This document shows positions 17,826-27,600 of a stretch of 45,159 bases of DNA, piece after piece. A program made the position numbers and the translations under genes. The first letter of the stretch is position 1; each line of letters begins with the position of its first letter. Origin of the DNA: Flavobacteriaceae bacterium UBA7446 (GTDB lineage: Bacteria; Bacteroidota; Bacteroidia; Flavobacteriales; Flavobacteriaceae). The DNA is taken from positions 1 through 45,159 of the forward strand of contig DLPY01000054.1 of NCBI GenBank assembly GCA_002478685.1, in the 5' to 3' direction. The notes under the pieces are model-generated. The model was not told the origin of the DNA, ran no database searches, and saw nothing but the letters and a program-made list of their open reading frames with translations.

Positions 17826-18452
17826 ATGCCGATTCGTAAACTTTGTTGGATCATTTTTGCCGTTTTGGTATTGGACCAAGCCGTTAAGATGTATATCAAA
17901 CTCAACTACTCCCTCACGTTTTATGGTAGCGACGCCATTGTAGACTGGGGTTGGTTTCGCTTGTTATTTGTTGAAAATAAAGGCATGGCTTGGGGCGCTC
18001 GCCTAAACGATATTCTGCCTTTTATTTCTGACAATATGGCCAAACTTCTTCTCAGTATTTTTCGTTTATTGGCGGTAACAGGAATTGGCTACTGGCTAGT
18101 TCGAGCGACAAAAACGAAAACGCCAAAAGGACAACTCGTTGCCGTATCGCTCATTTTTGCAGGAGCCTTAGGAAACATTATTGACTCCGTTTTTTACGGG
18201 GTTTTGTTTTCTAATAGTTACGGACAAATTGCCACTTTTTTGCCTTCAGAAGGCGGTTATGCACCGCTTATGTTTGGGCATGTAGTTGATATGCTGCAGT
18301 TTCCTATGGTTTCATGGACATGGCCCGAATGGCTGCCCGTCCTTGGTGGTAATAGCTTCTCTTTTTTTGAGCCAGTCTTTAATATCGCTGATAGTGCTAT
18401 TAGTGTGGGAGTGGTATTGCTATTGTTGAAAACTCGGAAAGCTGCAGACTAA
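17826..18452 (+). CDS. lspA: Lipoprotein signal peptidase (SPase II)
   Basis: Inner-membrane aspartic protease that removes the signal peptide of lipoproteins at the lipobox Cys. ATG 17826 is taken in preference to TTG 17823. The 208 residues include LDQAVKMYIK near the N-terminus, VENKGMAWG, GNIID (Asp120) and FNIADSAIS (Asp189); the two Asp are the catalytic dyad. About 69 residues separate them, far more than in the ~165-residue proteobacterial enzymes, so a large insertion (YGQIATFLPSEGG to WLPVLGGNSFSFFEP) lies between the catalytic segments. The Arg that often follows the first Asp is Ser. Lipoproteins in this window, such as the DUF4292 and M23 proteins, would be its substrates. Confidence 0.94.
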   Translation: MPIRKLCWIIFAVLVLDQAVKMYIKLNYSLTFYGSDAIVDWGWFRLLFVENKGMAWGARLNDILPFISDNMAKLLLSIFRLLAVTGIGYWLVRATKTKTPKGQLVAVSLIFAGALGNIIDSVFYGVLFSNSYGQIATFLPSEGGYAPLMFGHVVDMLQFPMVSWTWPEWLPVLGGNSFSFFEPVFNIADSAISVGVVLLLLKTRKAAD

Positions 18453-19009
18453 AACGAATAAATTTTTTGCGGCGTTATTACCATTTGTAACGCAACATCT
18501 GTTTCTGTGGCATCCTCTATCTTTTCAATGGGATCAAAACAAGAAATACCTATGGTTTTACATGTGGGCGAACATCTTGATAAAAACTTATCGTAGTAGC
18601 CTTTTCCGTATCCTACACGGTGTCCGTTTTGATCAAAGCACAACAACGGAACAACGATTGTCGCGATGTTTTTAGGATTTATATAATCAGTGCCCGATGG
18701 CTCTGGAACTCCCCATTGATTGGGCATTAGCGGGACTCCTTTATGCCAGATTACCGCTTCCATTTTCCCATTTGCATCTACAACTTTTGGCACGCAAATA
18801 GGATGCTCCTTAAATGTGTCAAACCATTTTTTCATGGGTAGCTCGGCGTGTGCAGCACTGTCAAAAAACAACATCAAAAGACCTCTTTTCATAAGATTAT
18901 GAGAAATAACGTGTGCCATAATTTGAGTACTTGCACTCTCTAAATCTTTTGGAGAAAGGGCTTCACGTTTTAATCGATATAAGCGACGTAACGCTTTCTT
19001 GTTTAGCAT
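18449..19009 (-). CDS. 5-formyltetrahydrofolate cyclo-ligase
   Basis: Cytosolic enzyme that converts 5-formyl-THF to 5,10-methenyl-THF with ATP, returning folate to the one-carbon pool. The 186 residues match the family. RRLYRLKREALSPKD is the usual N-terminus, and VPLLCFDQNGHRVGYGKGYYDKFLS contains the conserved GYGKGYYD ATP/folate-site motif. Its TAG and the TAA of lspA share the bases CTAA at 18449-18452. It is divergent from uvrC across about 46 nt. A TATATTTA sequence on its strand (19013-19020) resembles a -7 element but is almost on top of the start codon. Confidence 0.92.
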   Translation of the reverse strand: MLNKKALRRLYRLKREALSPKDLESASTQIMAHVISHNLMKRGLLMLFFDSAAHAELPMKKWFDTFKEHPICVPKVVDANGKMEAVIWHKGVPLMPNQWGVPEPSGTDYINPKNIATIVVPLLCFDQNGHRVGYGKGYYDKFLSRCSPTCKTIGISCFDPIEKIEDATETDVALQMVITPQKIYSF

Positions 19010-19055
19010 GACTAAATATAACCGATTCGCCAGTAAGTTTTTGTATTTTAGTAAA

Positions 19056-20852
19056 ATGACAAAAGAGGCACTAAAACGGCAAGTTGCTTCCCTTCCAAAC
19101 GAGCCCGGCGTATATCAATACTACAATGAACAAGGAGCCATTATATATGTTGGTAAGGCAAAAGACCTTAAAAAAAGGGTATCATCTTATTTTAGAAAAC
19201 GGGTGGACTCGCGCAAAACGCAAAACCTTGTAAATGCAATTTACAGTCTAAAACACATTATCGTTCCAACCGAATCAGATGCATTGATTTTGGAAAATAC
19301 ACTTATCAAAGAGCATCAACCCAAATACAATATTTTGCTTCGTGATGACAAAACCTACCCGTGGATTTGTATTAAAAAAGAACGCTATCCCAGAGTGTTT
19401 GCTACTCGAAAGATTATTCAAGACGGCTCCGAATATTTTGGGCCATTTACCAACGCCAAAACCGTCCGCGTACTTCTTGGTTTAATCAATGAACTTTACC
19501 CACTTCGTACGTGTCATTACGATTTAAGTGAGGCAAATGTTGCTAGCGAAAAGTACAAAATGTGTTTGGAGTATCATATTGGAAACTGCTTGGCACCATG
19601 TGTAGGCAAACAAACCACAACGCATTATAACGAGGCAATAGGGCATATTCGCAATATTTTACAGGGAAAATTCAAACAAGTAAATGATGCATTTTGTCGA
19701 GAAATGAAAGCCGCTGCTGAAACGTTGCAGTTTGAGTATGCGCAAAAAATCAAACTAAAAATGGAATCGCTGCAGCAATACCAATCAAAATCTGCTGTAG
19801 TGAGTGCTAAAATTAATGCTGTCGATGTATGCACAATTGTTTCTGACGAATCCACTGCTTTTGTAAATTTTTTACAAGTTGCTTACGGGTCCATTGTCCG
19901 TTTTCACAGTATGTCATTAAAAAAGAAATTAGACGAAACAGATGCGGAACTTTTGCGGGTAGTTGTAGTAGAATTACGCCGAAGATTTGAGTCCTCTTCC
20001 AAAGAAATACTACTCCCTTTTGATATCGATTTGGGCGAAGCTGTACGTGTAACGGTTCCAAAAATTGGAGAGAAGAAACAGCTTTTAAATCTATCCTTGC
20101 GCAATGCCAAGCAAAGCCGATTAGAGCAGCTCAAGCAAATTAAACTTACCAATCCAGAACAACACACCCAACGGGTGATGGCACAAATGCAGCACGATTT
20201 GCGCCTTTCCGAATTGCCATTGCACATTGAGTGTTTTGATAATTCAAACATTCAAGGGAGTAATCCAGTAGCTGCTTGCGTCGTATTTCGAAATGGAAAG
20301 CCAAGTAAAAAAGAATACCGTCATTACGGCATCAAAACGGTTGAAGGTCCAGACGATTTTGCTTCGATGGAAGAAGTGGTTTACAGAAGATATAAGCGGT
20401 TGCTTAGCGAGGGAGCGGCATTACCACAATTGGTGGTCATTGATGGTGGTAAAGGCCAACTTAATGCGGCACTCAAAAGTTTTGATGTATTGGGAGTACG
20501 AGGGAAAATAGCCATTTTGGGTATAGCCAAACGGCTTGAAGAACTCTATTTTCCAGACGACCCAATTCCCTTATATTTGGATAAGCGCTCGGAGACTTTG
20601 CGCATTGTGCAGCAGTTGCGAAATGAAGCACACCGATTTGGTATTCGCCTACACCGCAATAGACGCAGTAAAGGTGCTATAAATTCAACACTGGAAAGCA
20701 TTCCCAGTGTTGGCGAAAAAACAGCTATAGATTTGCTGAAAAAGTTTAAATCGGTAAAGCGCATAAAAACGGCAACACAAAATGAGTTAACCCAAATAAT
20801 CGGTCCTGCAAAGGCCAAAACTATTTATGAATACCTACACAAAGAGTCTTAG
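19056..20852 (+). CDS. uvrC: Excinuclease ABC subunit C
   Basis: Nuclease that makes both incisions around a DNA lesion with UvrA and UvrB. I take ATG 19056 (598 residues, MTKEALKRQ...) in preference to ATG 18999, because the family N-terminus begins just before PNEPGVYQYY and the earlier start lies inside the divergent folate gene. The GIY-YIG nuclease domain spans about residues 12-95 (GVYQYYN, IIYVGKAKDLKKRVSSYF). The UVR domain lies near ~200-235, then the RNase H-like endonuclease (IECFDNSNIQGSNPVAACVVF, VIDGGKGQLNAA), and a helix-hairpin-helix end (SIPSVGEKTAIDLLKKF). A TATTTTAG 5 nt upstream of the start is a weak promoter candidate. Confidence 0.95.
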   Translation: MTKEALKRQVASLPNEPGVYQYYNEQGAIIYVGKAKDLKKRVSSYFRKRVDSRKTQNLVNAIYSLKHIIVPTESDALILENTLIKEHQPKYNILLRDDKTYPWICIKKERYPRVFATRKIIQDGSEYFGPFTNAKTVRVLLGLINELYPLRTCHYDLSEANVASEKYKMCLEYHIGNCLAPCVGKQTTTHYNEAIGHIRNILQGKFKQVNDAFCREMKAAAETLQFEYAQKIKLKMESLQQYQSKSAVVSAKINAVDVCTIVSDESTAFVNFLQVAYGSIVRFHSMSLKKKLDETDAELLRVVVVELRRRFESSSKEILLPFDIDLGEAVRVTVPKIGEKKQLLNLSLRNAKQSRLEQLKQIKLTNPEQHTQRVMAQMQHDLRLSELPLHIECFDNSNIQGSNPVAACVVFRNGKPSKKEYRHYGIKTVEGPDDFASMEEVVYRRYKRLLSEGAALPQLVVIDGGKGQLNAALKSFDVLGVRGKIAILGIAKRLEELYFPDDPIPLYLDKRSETLRIVQQLRNEAHRFGIRLHRNRRSKGAINSTLESIPSVGEKTAIDLLKKFKSVKRIKTATQNELTQIIGPAKAKTIYEYLHKES

Positions 20853-20890
20853 TGTCCTTTTCTATTTTGCTTTTACGTATTTTTGTTCAC

Positions 20891-21721
20891 ATGACGCTTA
20901 ATCGATGGCTCTGGGCGGTAATGGTCGCGTTCACCCAACTTACATTTTCCCAAGAAATTCAAGATAACGCTAGCCCTAAAAAAATCGCTTTTCCCTCAAT
21001 TGCCAATCATGCTTTTAGTGGCGGAGAATGGCTTAAATTTCGTATCCATTATGGAATTTTTAATGCCAGCTACGCTACCATAGAGGTCAACGAAACGATT
21101 TGGGAGGGAAAACTCGTTTATCATGCCAAAGGTGTTGGCAGAACAACAGGGTTTGCGCGCTGGTTTTTTAAAGTAGATGATTACTACGACTCCTACTTTA
21201 CCAAAGGTAACATACGCCCGTTATTTTTTATTCGAAATATTAATGAAGGCGGATATAAAAAGCATGTTACCATTCGTTTTTATCATGAAAACAACAAAGC
21301 TTTTGTCGATAATAAACTACAAAAAATGCAAGGTACTTTTGATACCGAACCCAATATTCAAGATCTTATTTCCTGCTTTTATTACTTACGTAACGCGTTT
21401 GATATTTCTGAAATAAAAAAAGACGATTTTGTGGTGGTGAATTTATTTTTTGATGAATCGAATTACGCGTTTAAATTCAAATTTTTAGGAAATGAAATCA
21501 TAAAAACTAAATTTGGCTTTGTGAAAACCTTTAAGTTTCGACCATATGTACAGTCGGGGCGTGTGTTTCGTAGTAACGAAAGTATCACGCTTTGGGTTAG
21601 CAGCGACAAAAACCGAATCCCCTTACGTTTACAGGCAACCTTACGTGTTGGCAACATTACGGCCGATTTAGATGAATTTAAAGGACTTAAAAATCCATTT
21701 GAAATTGTTGTTAAAAACTAA
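20891..21721 (+). CDS. DUF3108-family exported protein
   Basis: Exported protein of unknown function with a DUF3108-like fold. ATG 20891 gives a signal peptide MTLNRWLWAVMVAF..FSQ; the GTG at 20852 would add 13 residues directly after the uvrC stop. The mature part opens with AFSGGEWLKFRIHYGIFNASYATIEV, typical of the family start, and continues as beta-rich sequence to DEFKGLKNPFEI. The Leu, Lys and aromatic pattern suggests a periplasmic beta-barrel or lipocalin-like protein, but no active site is visible. It follows uvrC on the same strand and overlaps the M23 peptidase gene by 50 nt, so these are likely cotranscribed. Confidence 0.78.
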   Translation: MTLNRWLWAVMVAFTQLTFSQEIQDNASPKKIAFPSIANHAFSGGEWLKFRIHYGIFNASYATIEVNETIWEGKLVYHAKGVGRTTGFARWFFKVDDYYDSYFTKGNIRPLFFIRNINEGGYKKHVTIRFYHENNKAFVDNKLQKMQGTFDTEPNIQDLISCFYYLRNAFDISEIKKDDFVVVNLFFDESNYAFKFKFLGNEIIKTKFGFVKTFKFRPYVQSGRVFRSNESITLWVSSDKNRIPLRLQATLRVGNITADLDEFKGLKNPFEIVVKN

Positions 21722-22931
21722 CCCTTTTCTTGTTTTTTTGATTGTGTTGCTGCTTATTTCTTGTAGTGGTATGCCAGAAAAACCAGCCGAAGTTCTTCTG
21801 TCTAAAGAGCCTGATGTTTTTGCTTTTGGGTACAAACTTAACGATTTTGAGGTGGTTCTAGATACTGTCCGAAAAGGAGATACTTTTGCGGATATTTTCT
21901 TAGAAAATGGATTTACCTATCCTCAGATATACGACATCAATAGGAAAACAAAAAAGAAGTATAACTTCAGAAAAATACAGCCCAATAAGCCCTATACATT
22001 TTTGTTTGCCAAAGACTCTGTTGCTTCTCCGATAGCATTTGTTTATCAGCCTTCCATGTTGGAGTATGTGGTAGTAAACTTGAAAGATTCCATTTTTGCA
22101 GAAAAACGAAAAAAAGAAGTAATACTGCGCACATTTGAGGCTCAAGGTGTGATTACAAGCTCGCTCTCAGAAACCTTGGATGCCCAACGTCTAAATCCAC
22201 TTTTAGCATATGATTTATCTGACATTTACGCCTGGAGTATTGATTTTTTTAGATTGGAAAAGGGAGATAGGTTTAAAGTGATATACACACAAAAATACGT
22301 GGATGACTCTATTTATGTGGGGCTAAATCGCATTCATGCAGCATATTTTGAACATCGCAAAAAACCGTACTATGCCATAGAGTTTGAGTCAGACTCTATT
22401 CGCGGTATTACAGAATTTTTTGATGAAAACGGAAAGAATTTACGACGCGCATTTTTACAAGCCCCTGTACAGTTTTCCCGTATTTCCTCTAGATATAACA
22501 AAAGACGCCGTATTACCTATTATGGACGAACAAAACCACATTATGGAACTGATTTTGCAGCTCCTGTTGGAACACCCATTCGAGCTACGGCAAGCGGAAC
22601 TGTTTCAGCGGCAAGTTACACACGCAGCAACGGAAATTATGTAAAAATTAGACACAATGGCACTTACAGTACGCAATATTTACACATGAAAAAACGTACT
22701 GTGCGTAAAGGACAATACGTAAAGCAAGGCGATATTATTGGAACAGTTGGTATGACAGGCTATACCTCAGGTCCGCACGTTTGTTATCGCTTTTGGAAAA
22801 ATGGAAAACAAGTTGATCCATTTAAACAACAACTACCAGAAGCCAAACCCATTAATCCAAAATTAAAAGAAGCCTACATGATACATATGCAGCCGTTTAA
22901 AGACGCGTTAGACTGCATCGAATTTTACTAA
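21672..22931 (+). CDS. M23 (LytM-type) metallopeptidase lipoprotein
   Basis: Cell-envelope peptidase expected to cleave peptidoglycan cross-bridges or regulate such cleavage. The hydrophobic N-terminus ends in LLISCSG, a lipobox, so it is probably a lipoprotein. ATG 21672 overlaps the previous gene by 50 nt; TTG 21699 or 21705 would give a shorter signal. A domain of ~230 residues (beginning LDTVRKGDTFADIFLENGF, LysM/OapA-like) precedes the C-terminal M23 domain. There, HYGTD supplies His290 and Asp294, YLHMK supplies His338, and the usual HxH is HVC (369-371), so Cys371 replaces one expected zinc ligand. GPHVCYRFWKNGKQVDP is otherwise well conserved. Confidence 0.87.
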   Translation: MNLKDLKIHLKLLLKTNPFLVFLIVLLLISCSGMPEKPAEVLLSKEPDVFAFGYKLNDFEVVLDTVRKGDTFADIFLENGFTYPQIYDINRKTKKKYNFRKIQPNKPYTFLFAKDSVASPIAFVYQPSMLEYVVVNLKDSIFAEKRKKEVILRTFEAQGVITSSLSETLDAQRLNPLLAYDLSDIYAWSIDFFRLEKGDRFKVIYTQKYVDDSIYVGLNRIHAAYFEHRKKPYYAIEFESDSIRGITEFFDENGKNLRRAFLQAPVQFSRISSRYNKRRRITYYGRTKPHYGTDFAAPVGTPIRATASGTVSAASYTRSNGNYVKIRHNGTYSTQYLHMKKRTVRKGQYVKQGDIIGTVGMTGYTSGPHVCYRFWKNGKQVDPFKQQLPEAKPINPKLKEAYMIHMQPFKDALDCIEFY

Positions 22932-22950
22932 ACTAACAAATAAGCAAATC

Positions 22951-24594
22951 ATGTCATTTCCAAAAATAAACCCAACTACAACCAATAGCTGGAAAACTCT
23001 AACCGAGCTTGCAGCGCAGCGCAAAACACTCGAAACATATTTTACTGAAGATGAATCAAGAGCCGAGCAATTTTCAATTGCATGGGAACAATTTTTTGTG
23101 GATTATTCTAAAAATCATATTGATAAAGAGATAAAAGATGCGCTCATTGCTTTAGCCAAAGAAACAGGATTAGAAGTAGCGCGCGAAGCGTATTTTGGCG
23201 GAGATGCCATTAACCAAACAGAGCGTCGCTCAGTGCTACATACGGCACTTAGAGCAAAACCTGATGCGGATATTCGCGTGGACGGCGAAAATGTAATGCC
23301 TGAGGTGTATAAAGTGCGCGAACAAATCCGAAGATTTAGCCAATCAATTATTGATGGAAGTCGAAAAAGCAGTTCAGGCAAACCTTTTACAGATGTAGTA
23401 AACATCGGTATTGGTGGCTCAGATTTGGGCCCTGCAATGATTACTGAAGCCTTGACATATTATAAAAATCACCTAGATGTGCATTTTATGTCAAATGTGG
23501 ACGGGGACCATGTGATGGAAGTATTGAAAAAAGTGAATCCAGCAACAACGTTGTTTGTAGTGGTATCTAAAACATTTACAACACAAGAAACCTTATCGAA
23601 TGCAACCACTGCTAAAAAATGGTTTGTTGAGGCATTGGGCGATGATGCTGTTGCAGATCACTTTGTAGCGGTTTCAACAAATCTTACAGCTATTTATGCC
23701 TTTGGCATTCAACCCGATAATGTATTCCCAATGAACGATTGGGTTGGTGGGCGTTTTTCGCTTTGGAGTGCTGTTGGCTTATCCATCGCACTCGCAGTAG
23801 GACCAGACCACTTTGAAGCACTTTTAGAAGGAGCAAATGAAATGGACACGCATTTTGCTACGGCACCCATTGATGAAAACATCCCTGTAATCTTGGCATT
23901 ACTAACGGTTTGGTACACAAGCTTTTTGGACGCACAGTCAGAGGCAGTGATTCCATACACCCAATACCTGCACCGTTTGCCTGCTTATTTACAACAAGGG
24001 ATTATGGAAAGTAACGGGAAATCTGTTGATCGAAATGGAGTGCCGGTTTCCTACCAAACAGGCAATATTGTTTGGGGCGAGCCTGGCACCAACTCGCAAC
24101 ACGCCTTCTTCCAATTGATGCATCAAGGCACCAAATTAATTCCGGCACATTTTATTGGATTTGCGAAATCATTACACGCTAATCAAGACCATCACGATAA
24201 GCTGATGGCAAACTTTTTTGCGCAAACCGAAGCCCTTATGCACGGTAAAAACGAAGCCCAAGCTCGTGAGGAGTTAACAGCAAAAGGATTATCGGGCGAT
24301 GCGTTAGAGCAATTGGTGCCGTTTAAGATATTTGTAGGGAATAAGCCAACAACAACCTTTTTGATTGAAAAGCTAACCCCTAACTCGCTTGGCGCACTTG
24401 TAGCGATGTATGAGCACAAAATTTTTGCGGAAGGCGTAGTGTGGAATATCTTTAGTTACGACCAATGGGGCGTGGAGCTAGGCAAGCAACTGGCATCCGT
24501 TATTTTGAATGAATTTGATACAGAAAAAAGTAGTAACCACGACACTTCTACGGAGCAATTACTGCACCGCTATAAAAAGTTAAAGAAAAGTTAA
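22951..24594 (+). CDS. pgi: Glucose-6-phosphate isomerase
   Basis: Glycolytic and gluconeogenic enzyme that interconverts glucose-6-phosphate and fructose-6-phosphate. The 547 residues match the long bacterial/eukaryotic PGI class. Characteristic blocks are VNIGIGGSDLGPAMI, FVVVSKTFTTQETLSNA, FPMNDWVGGRFSLWSAVGLSIAL (PGI signature 1 region), GIMESNGKSVDRNG (with the catalytic-region Glu) and WGVELGKQLA (signature 2 region). It begins 19 nt after the M23 gene on the same strand. Its product supply connects to sugar-nucleotide formation, but genomic proximity to the polysaccharide genes is not close. A short stem-loop follows the stop codon. Confidence 0.97.
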   Translation: MSFPKINPTTTNSWKTLTELAAQRKTLETYFTEDESRAEQFSIAWEQFFVDYSKNHIDKEIKDALIALAKETGLEVAREAYFGGDAINQTERRSVLHTALRAKPDADIRVDGENVMPEVYKVREQIRRFSQSIIDGSRKSSSGKPFTDVVNIGIGGSDLGPAMITEALTYYKNHLDVHFMSNVDGDHVMEVLKKVNPATTLFVVVSKTFTTQETLSNATTAKKWFVEALGDDAVADHFVAVSTNLTAIYAFGIQPDNVFPMNDWVGGRFSLWSAVGLSIALAVGPDHFEALLEGANEMDTHFATAPIDENIPVILALLTVWYTSFLDAQSEAVIPYTQYLHRLPAYLQQGIMESNGKSVDRNGVPVSYQTGNIVWGEPGTNSQHAFFQLMHQGTKLIPAHFIGFAKSLHANQDHHDKLMANFFAQTEALMHGKNEAQAREELTAKGLSGDALEQLVPFKIFVGNKPTTTFLIEKLTPNSLGALVAMYEHKIFAEGVVWNIFSYDQWGVELGKQLASVILNEFDTEKSSNHDTSTEQLLHRYKKLKKS

Positions 24595-24596
24595 AA

Positions 24597-24614
24597 TAGC
24601 TTAACACTAAGCTA
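24597..24614. other. Perfect 7-bp stem-loop after pgi
   Basis: TAGCTTA (24597-24603) and TAAGCTA (24608-24614) form a perfect inverted repeat around ACAC, three bases after the pgi stop. It has only two G:C pairs and no T-run directly after it, so it is a weak terminator at best. It also stands about 24 nt upstream of the -7 element of the next gene, where an operator could lie. Confidence 0.4.
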
Positions 24615-24637
24615 ACGCGGCTCATAAAAATTGTTTT

Positions 24638-24645
24638 TATTTTTG
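24638..24645 (+). promoter_or_regulatory. -7 promoter element for the Oar-like receptor
   Basis: TATTTTTG matches TAnnTTTG exactly and continues as GCATAAAT, which fits the common Bacteroidota pattern. It lies 17 nt upstream of the ATG at 24663. No good TTTG is found about 19 nt further upstream, where the 7-bp stem-loop lies; regulation by an activator is possible but unproven. Confidence 0.5.
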
Positions 24646-24662
24646 CATAAATTATTTAAACA

Positions 24663-27600
24663 ATGAAAAAACTATCTTTATTTCTTTCTTTACTACTGGC
24701 ATCAGTAGTATTTTCCCAAACAACGGGATCTAGCATTGATGGAAAAGTAACCAGTGAAAATGGAGAACCACTATCAGATGCTTCAATTGTAGCTGTTCAT
24801 AAACCAACGGGAACAGTTTTTAATTCTACCTCTTTAGAAGGTGGATTTTTTAATATTGCTAATGTAATTTCTGGTGGACCATACACCATAACAATTTCTC
24901 AGATGGAATATGTTAGCAGAAAATTAGAAGGCATTAATGTAGACTTAGGTAAAACATTTACTATAAATGCTACTTTATCAAAAGGACTAGAGCTGTCTGA
25001 GGTAATTGTAACAGAAAATAAATCAAACTCAAAGGGTGCTTCAACAAACATCTCATCTGATAAAATAAAATCAGTGCCTACTATTACTAGAAATATAACT
25101 GACGTTACTCGTTTGGTGCCTCAGTCAAATGGTAGTAGCTCGTTTGCTGGTGCCAGTAATAGGTTTAACAATTACATGATTGATGGTGCAGCTTACAATA
25201 ATAATTTTGGTTTGGGCTCAGCACAATTTGCAGCAGAAAACCCATTATCTATAGAAGTATTAGACCAAGTTCAAGTGGACTTGGCTCCTGTTGATATGGC
25301 CTTGAGCGGGTTCACAGGTGCCGCTGTTAATGCTACTACAAAGTCTGGTACTAATACTTACAAAGCTGAGGCATATTCGTACATTCAAAATGATCAAATG
25401 ATTGGAAATGATCCTGGAATTGGAGATAACGTACTAAGAGGAGTTACACTTAGTGGTCCAATCCTTAAGGATAAATTATTTTTCTTTGCTAATTATGAAG
25501 AATATGACTATCTACTACCTGCGTATTCTTACGGGCCGTCTACTGATGGAGTGGGTGACGGTGTCAATACCTCAAGAGTGCAAACATCTGTTCTTGAAGA
25601 CATAAGAAATCAGATGATTAACTTATATGATTATGACCCAGGGCTGTATGGCGACGATATTCCCTTTAAGAATGTTGGAGAGCGATTTAATTTAAGAGTT
25701 GATTGGAATATCAACGAAAACCACAAATTTTTTGTTCGATATAATAATTTTGAAGGTCAAGAAGACATTAAACAGTCCTCCAATTCGGTTAGAGGTATAA
25801 GCCGGTATAGAAGTACAACAAGACACGGGGGTAACCTTGAAGCAGTGCCTTTTCAAAACAATCAGTACATCAACTCAAGAAATGTTGAGTCTTTATCTGC
25901 AGAGTTAAGGTCAAACTTTTCCCAAAATATTACTAATGTGTTAAGGGTTACAAATACTAATATTAAGGATCCTGAAAGATCAATTCCTGGTGGAGCAACT
26001 TTTCCTATGATTGAAATTATTGAACCAATTGATGGAACTGACTATTATTATACAGCACTTGGTAATGAATTGTACTCAATTGGTAATAAGCTTGACAATA
26101 AGATTTTTTCTATTACTAATGATTTAACTCTATTTAAAGGAAAGCACACTTACAAATTTGGCTTAAGATATGAGTCACAATCATTCCAAAATGCATTTAA
26201 CCCTGTATTTAATGGACTTTATAGATTTAGTTCACTTCAAAACTTTTATGATGTTGTTATTGACAAAGTTCCTGGGGCCTACCCTCAAGCTTTCGCTATT
26301 GGTTATGCCTTAGATGGAAGTCTTAATCCTCCAATGGATGAAACAGAATATAGAAATTTTGCAATTTACGGACAGGATAACATTAAGATAAATGATAAAC
26401 TTGAACTAACAGCAGGCGCTAGACTTGAATTTGCTAGTTTCCCAATCGATATTGTTGAAAATACGGCAATTACTGCGTTAAATAAAACTTTTACTTTTAA
26501 TGGAAAATCATTTTCACCAGATATTCGCGAATTTCCAGAGCCTGCACCTGCACTTTCTGTTAGAGCAGGAGGGATCTACGATATCAATGGTGATGGTAAG
26601 TATATGTTAAGATTTTCATCTGGTATCAATACTGGGTTTATTCCTTTCGTATGGATTTCAAACCAGCCTTCAACATCTGGAGTATTAAGGAACTTCACTG
26701 GATTCGATCAAGATGATATTGACCAAGCAGAATTTGAAGCAATAGTGGATGAATTTGCAGGAGGTAGCTACCAGTTTGACCCAAGCACCAATTTTGGTAG
26801 ACCAGAAGGTGCGAGCGCTCAAACAATTGGTGGTGGTTATGGAGATTTGGTATTAACAGACAAGGACTTCAAAATGCCAAAAAACTGGAGAACATCTGTT
26901 ACCTTGGATGCAAAATTACCTTTTGGAATCTTTGCCTCTGCAAACATTTTATACACAAAGTTTATTGAATCGCCTGTTGTCAATGATATTATTTTAAATG
27001 AAGCACAAATTACTATGAATGGACCGGACAAAAGAGGGTTCTGGACAGCTAGAGAAAGTGACCCTAACTACAGTAATGTTTATTATCTAACGAACTTGAC
27101 TAATGATCTTCCACAATCGTATTCATTTACGTTATCAGCTGAAAAAGATTTCAATAACGGTTTTGCAACTTCATTATCTTACACAACTGGAAAAGCAGAA
27201 GACAATGGTGCTTTTGAAGGATCAACAGCTTTTTCTAGCTGGCCTGCTACTGTTGCAAACAACAGAAACAGACCAGAAGTTGGATTCGCAGCTTGGGACA
27301 TTCCTAATAGGGTTGTAGGTACCCTTTCTTATAATAAAGGTGGAACTTCAATTCTTTTACTTTACCGAGGACAAGAAGGAGGTAGATTTAGTTATACATA
27401 CAGCGGTCACTTTGGAGATAGAGCGAACAGATTAATATACATACCAAACAATGCCAACGAGTTAAATTTTGTTGATAACGGTGGTTTTACTGCAGCACAA
27501 CAAGCAGCAGCTTTTGATAGATTTATCGACCAAGATGATTATCTTTCTAAAAACCGAGGAAAAGTTGCCGAGAGATATGGAGCTGTTACACCATATGTTG

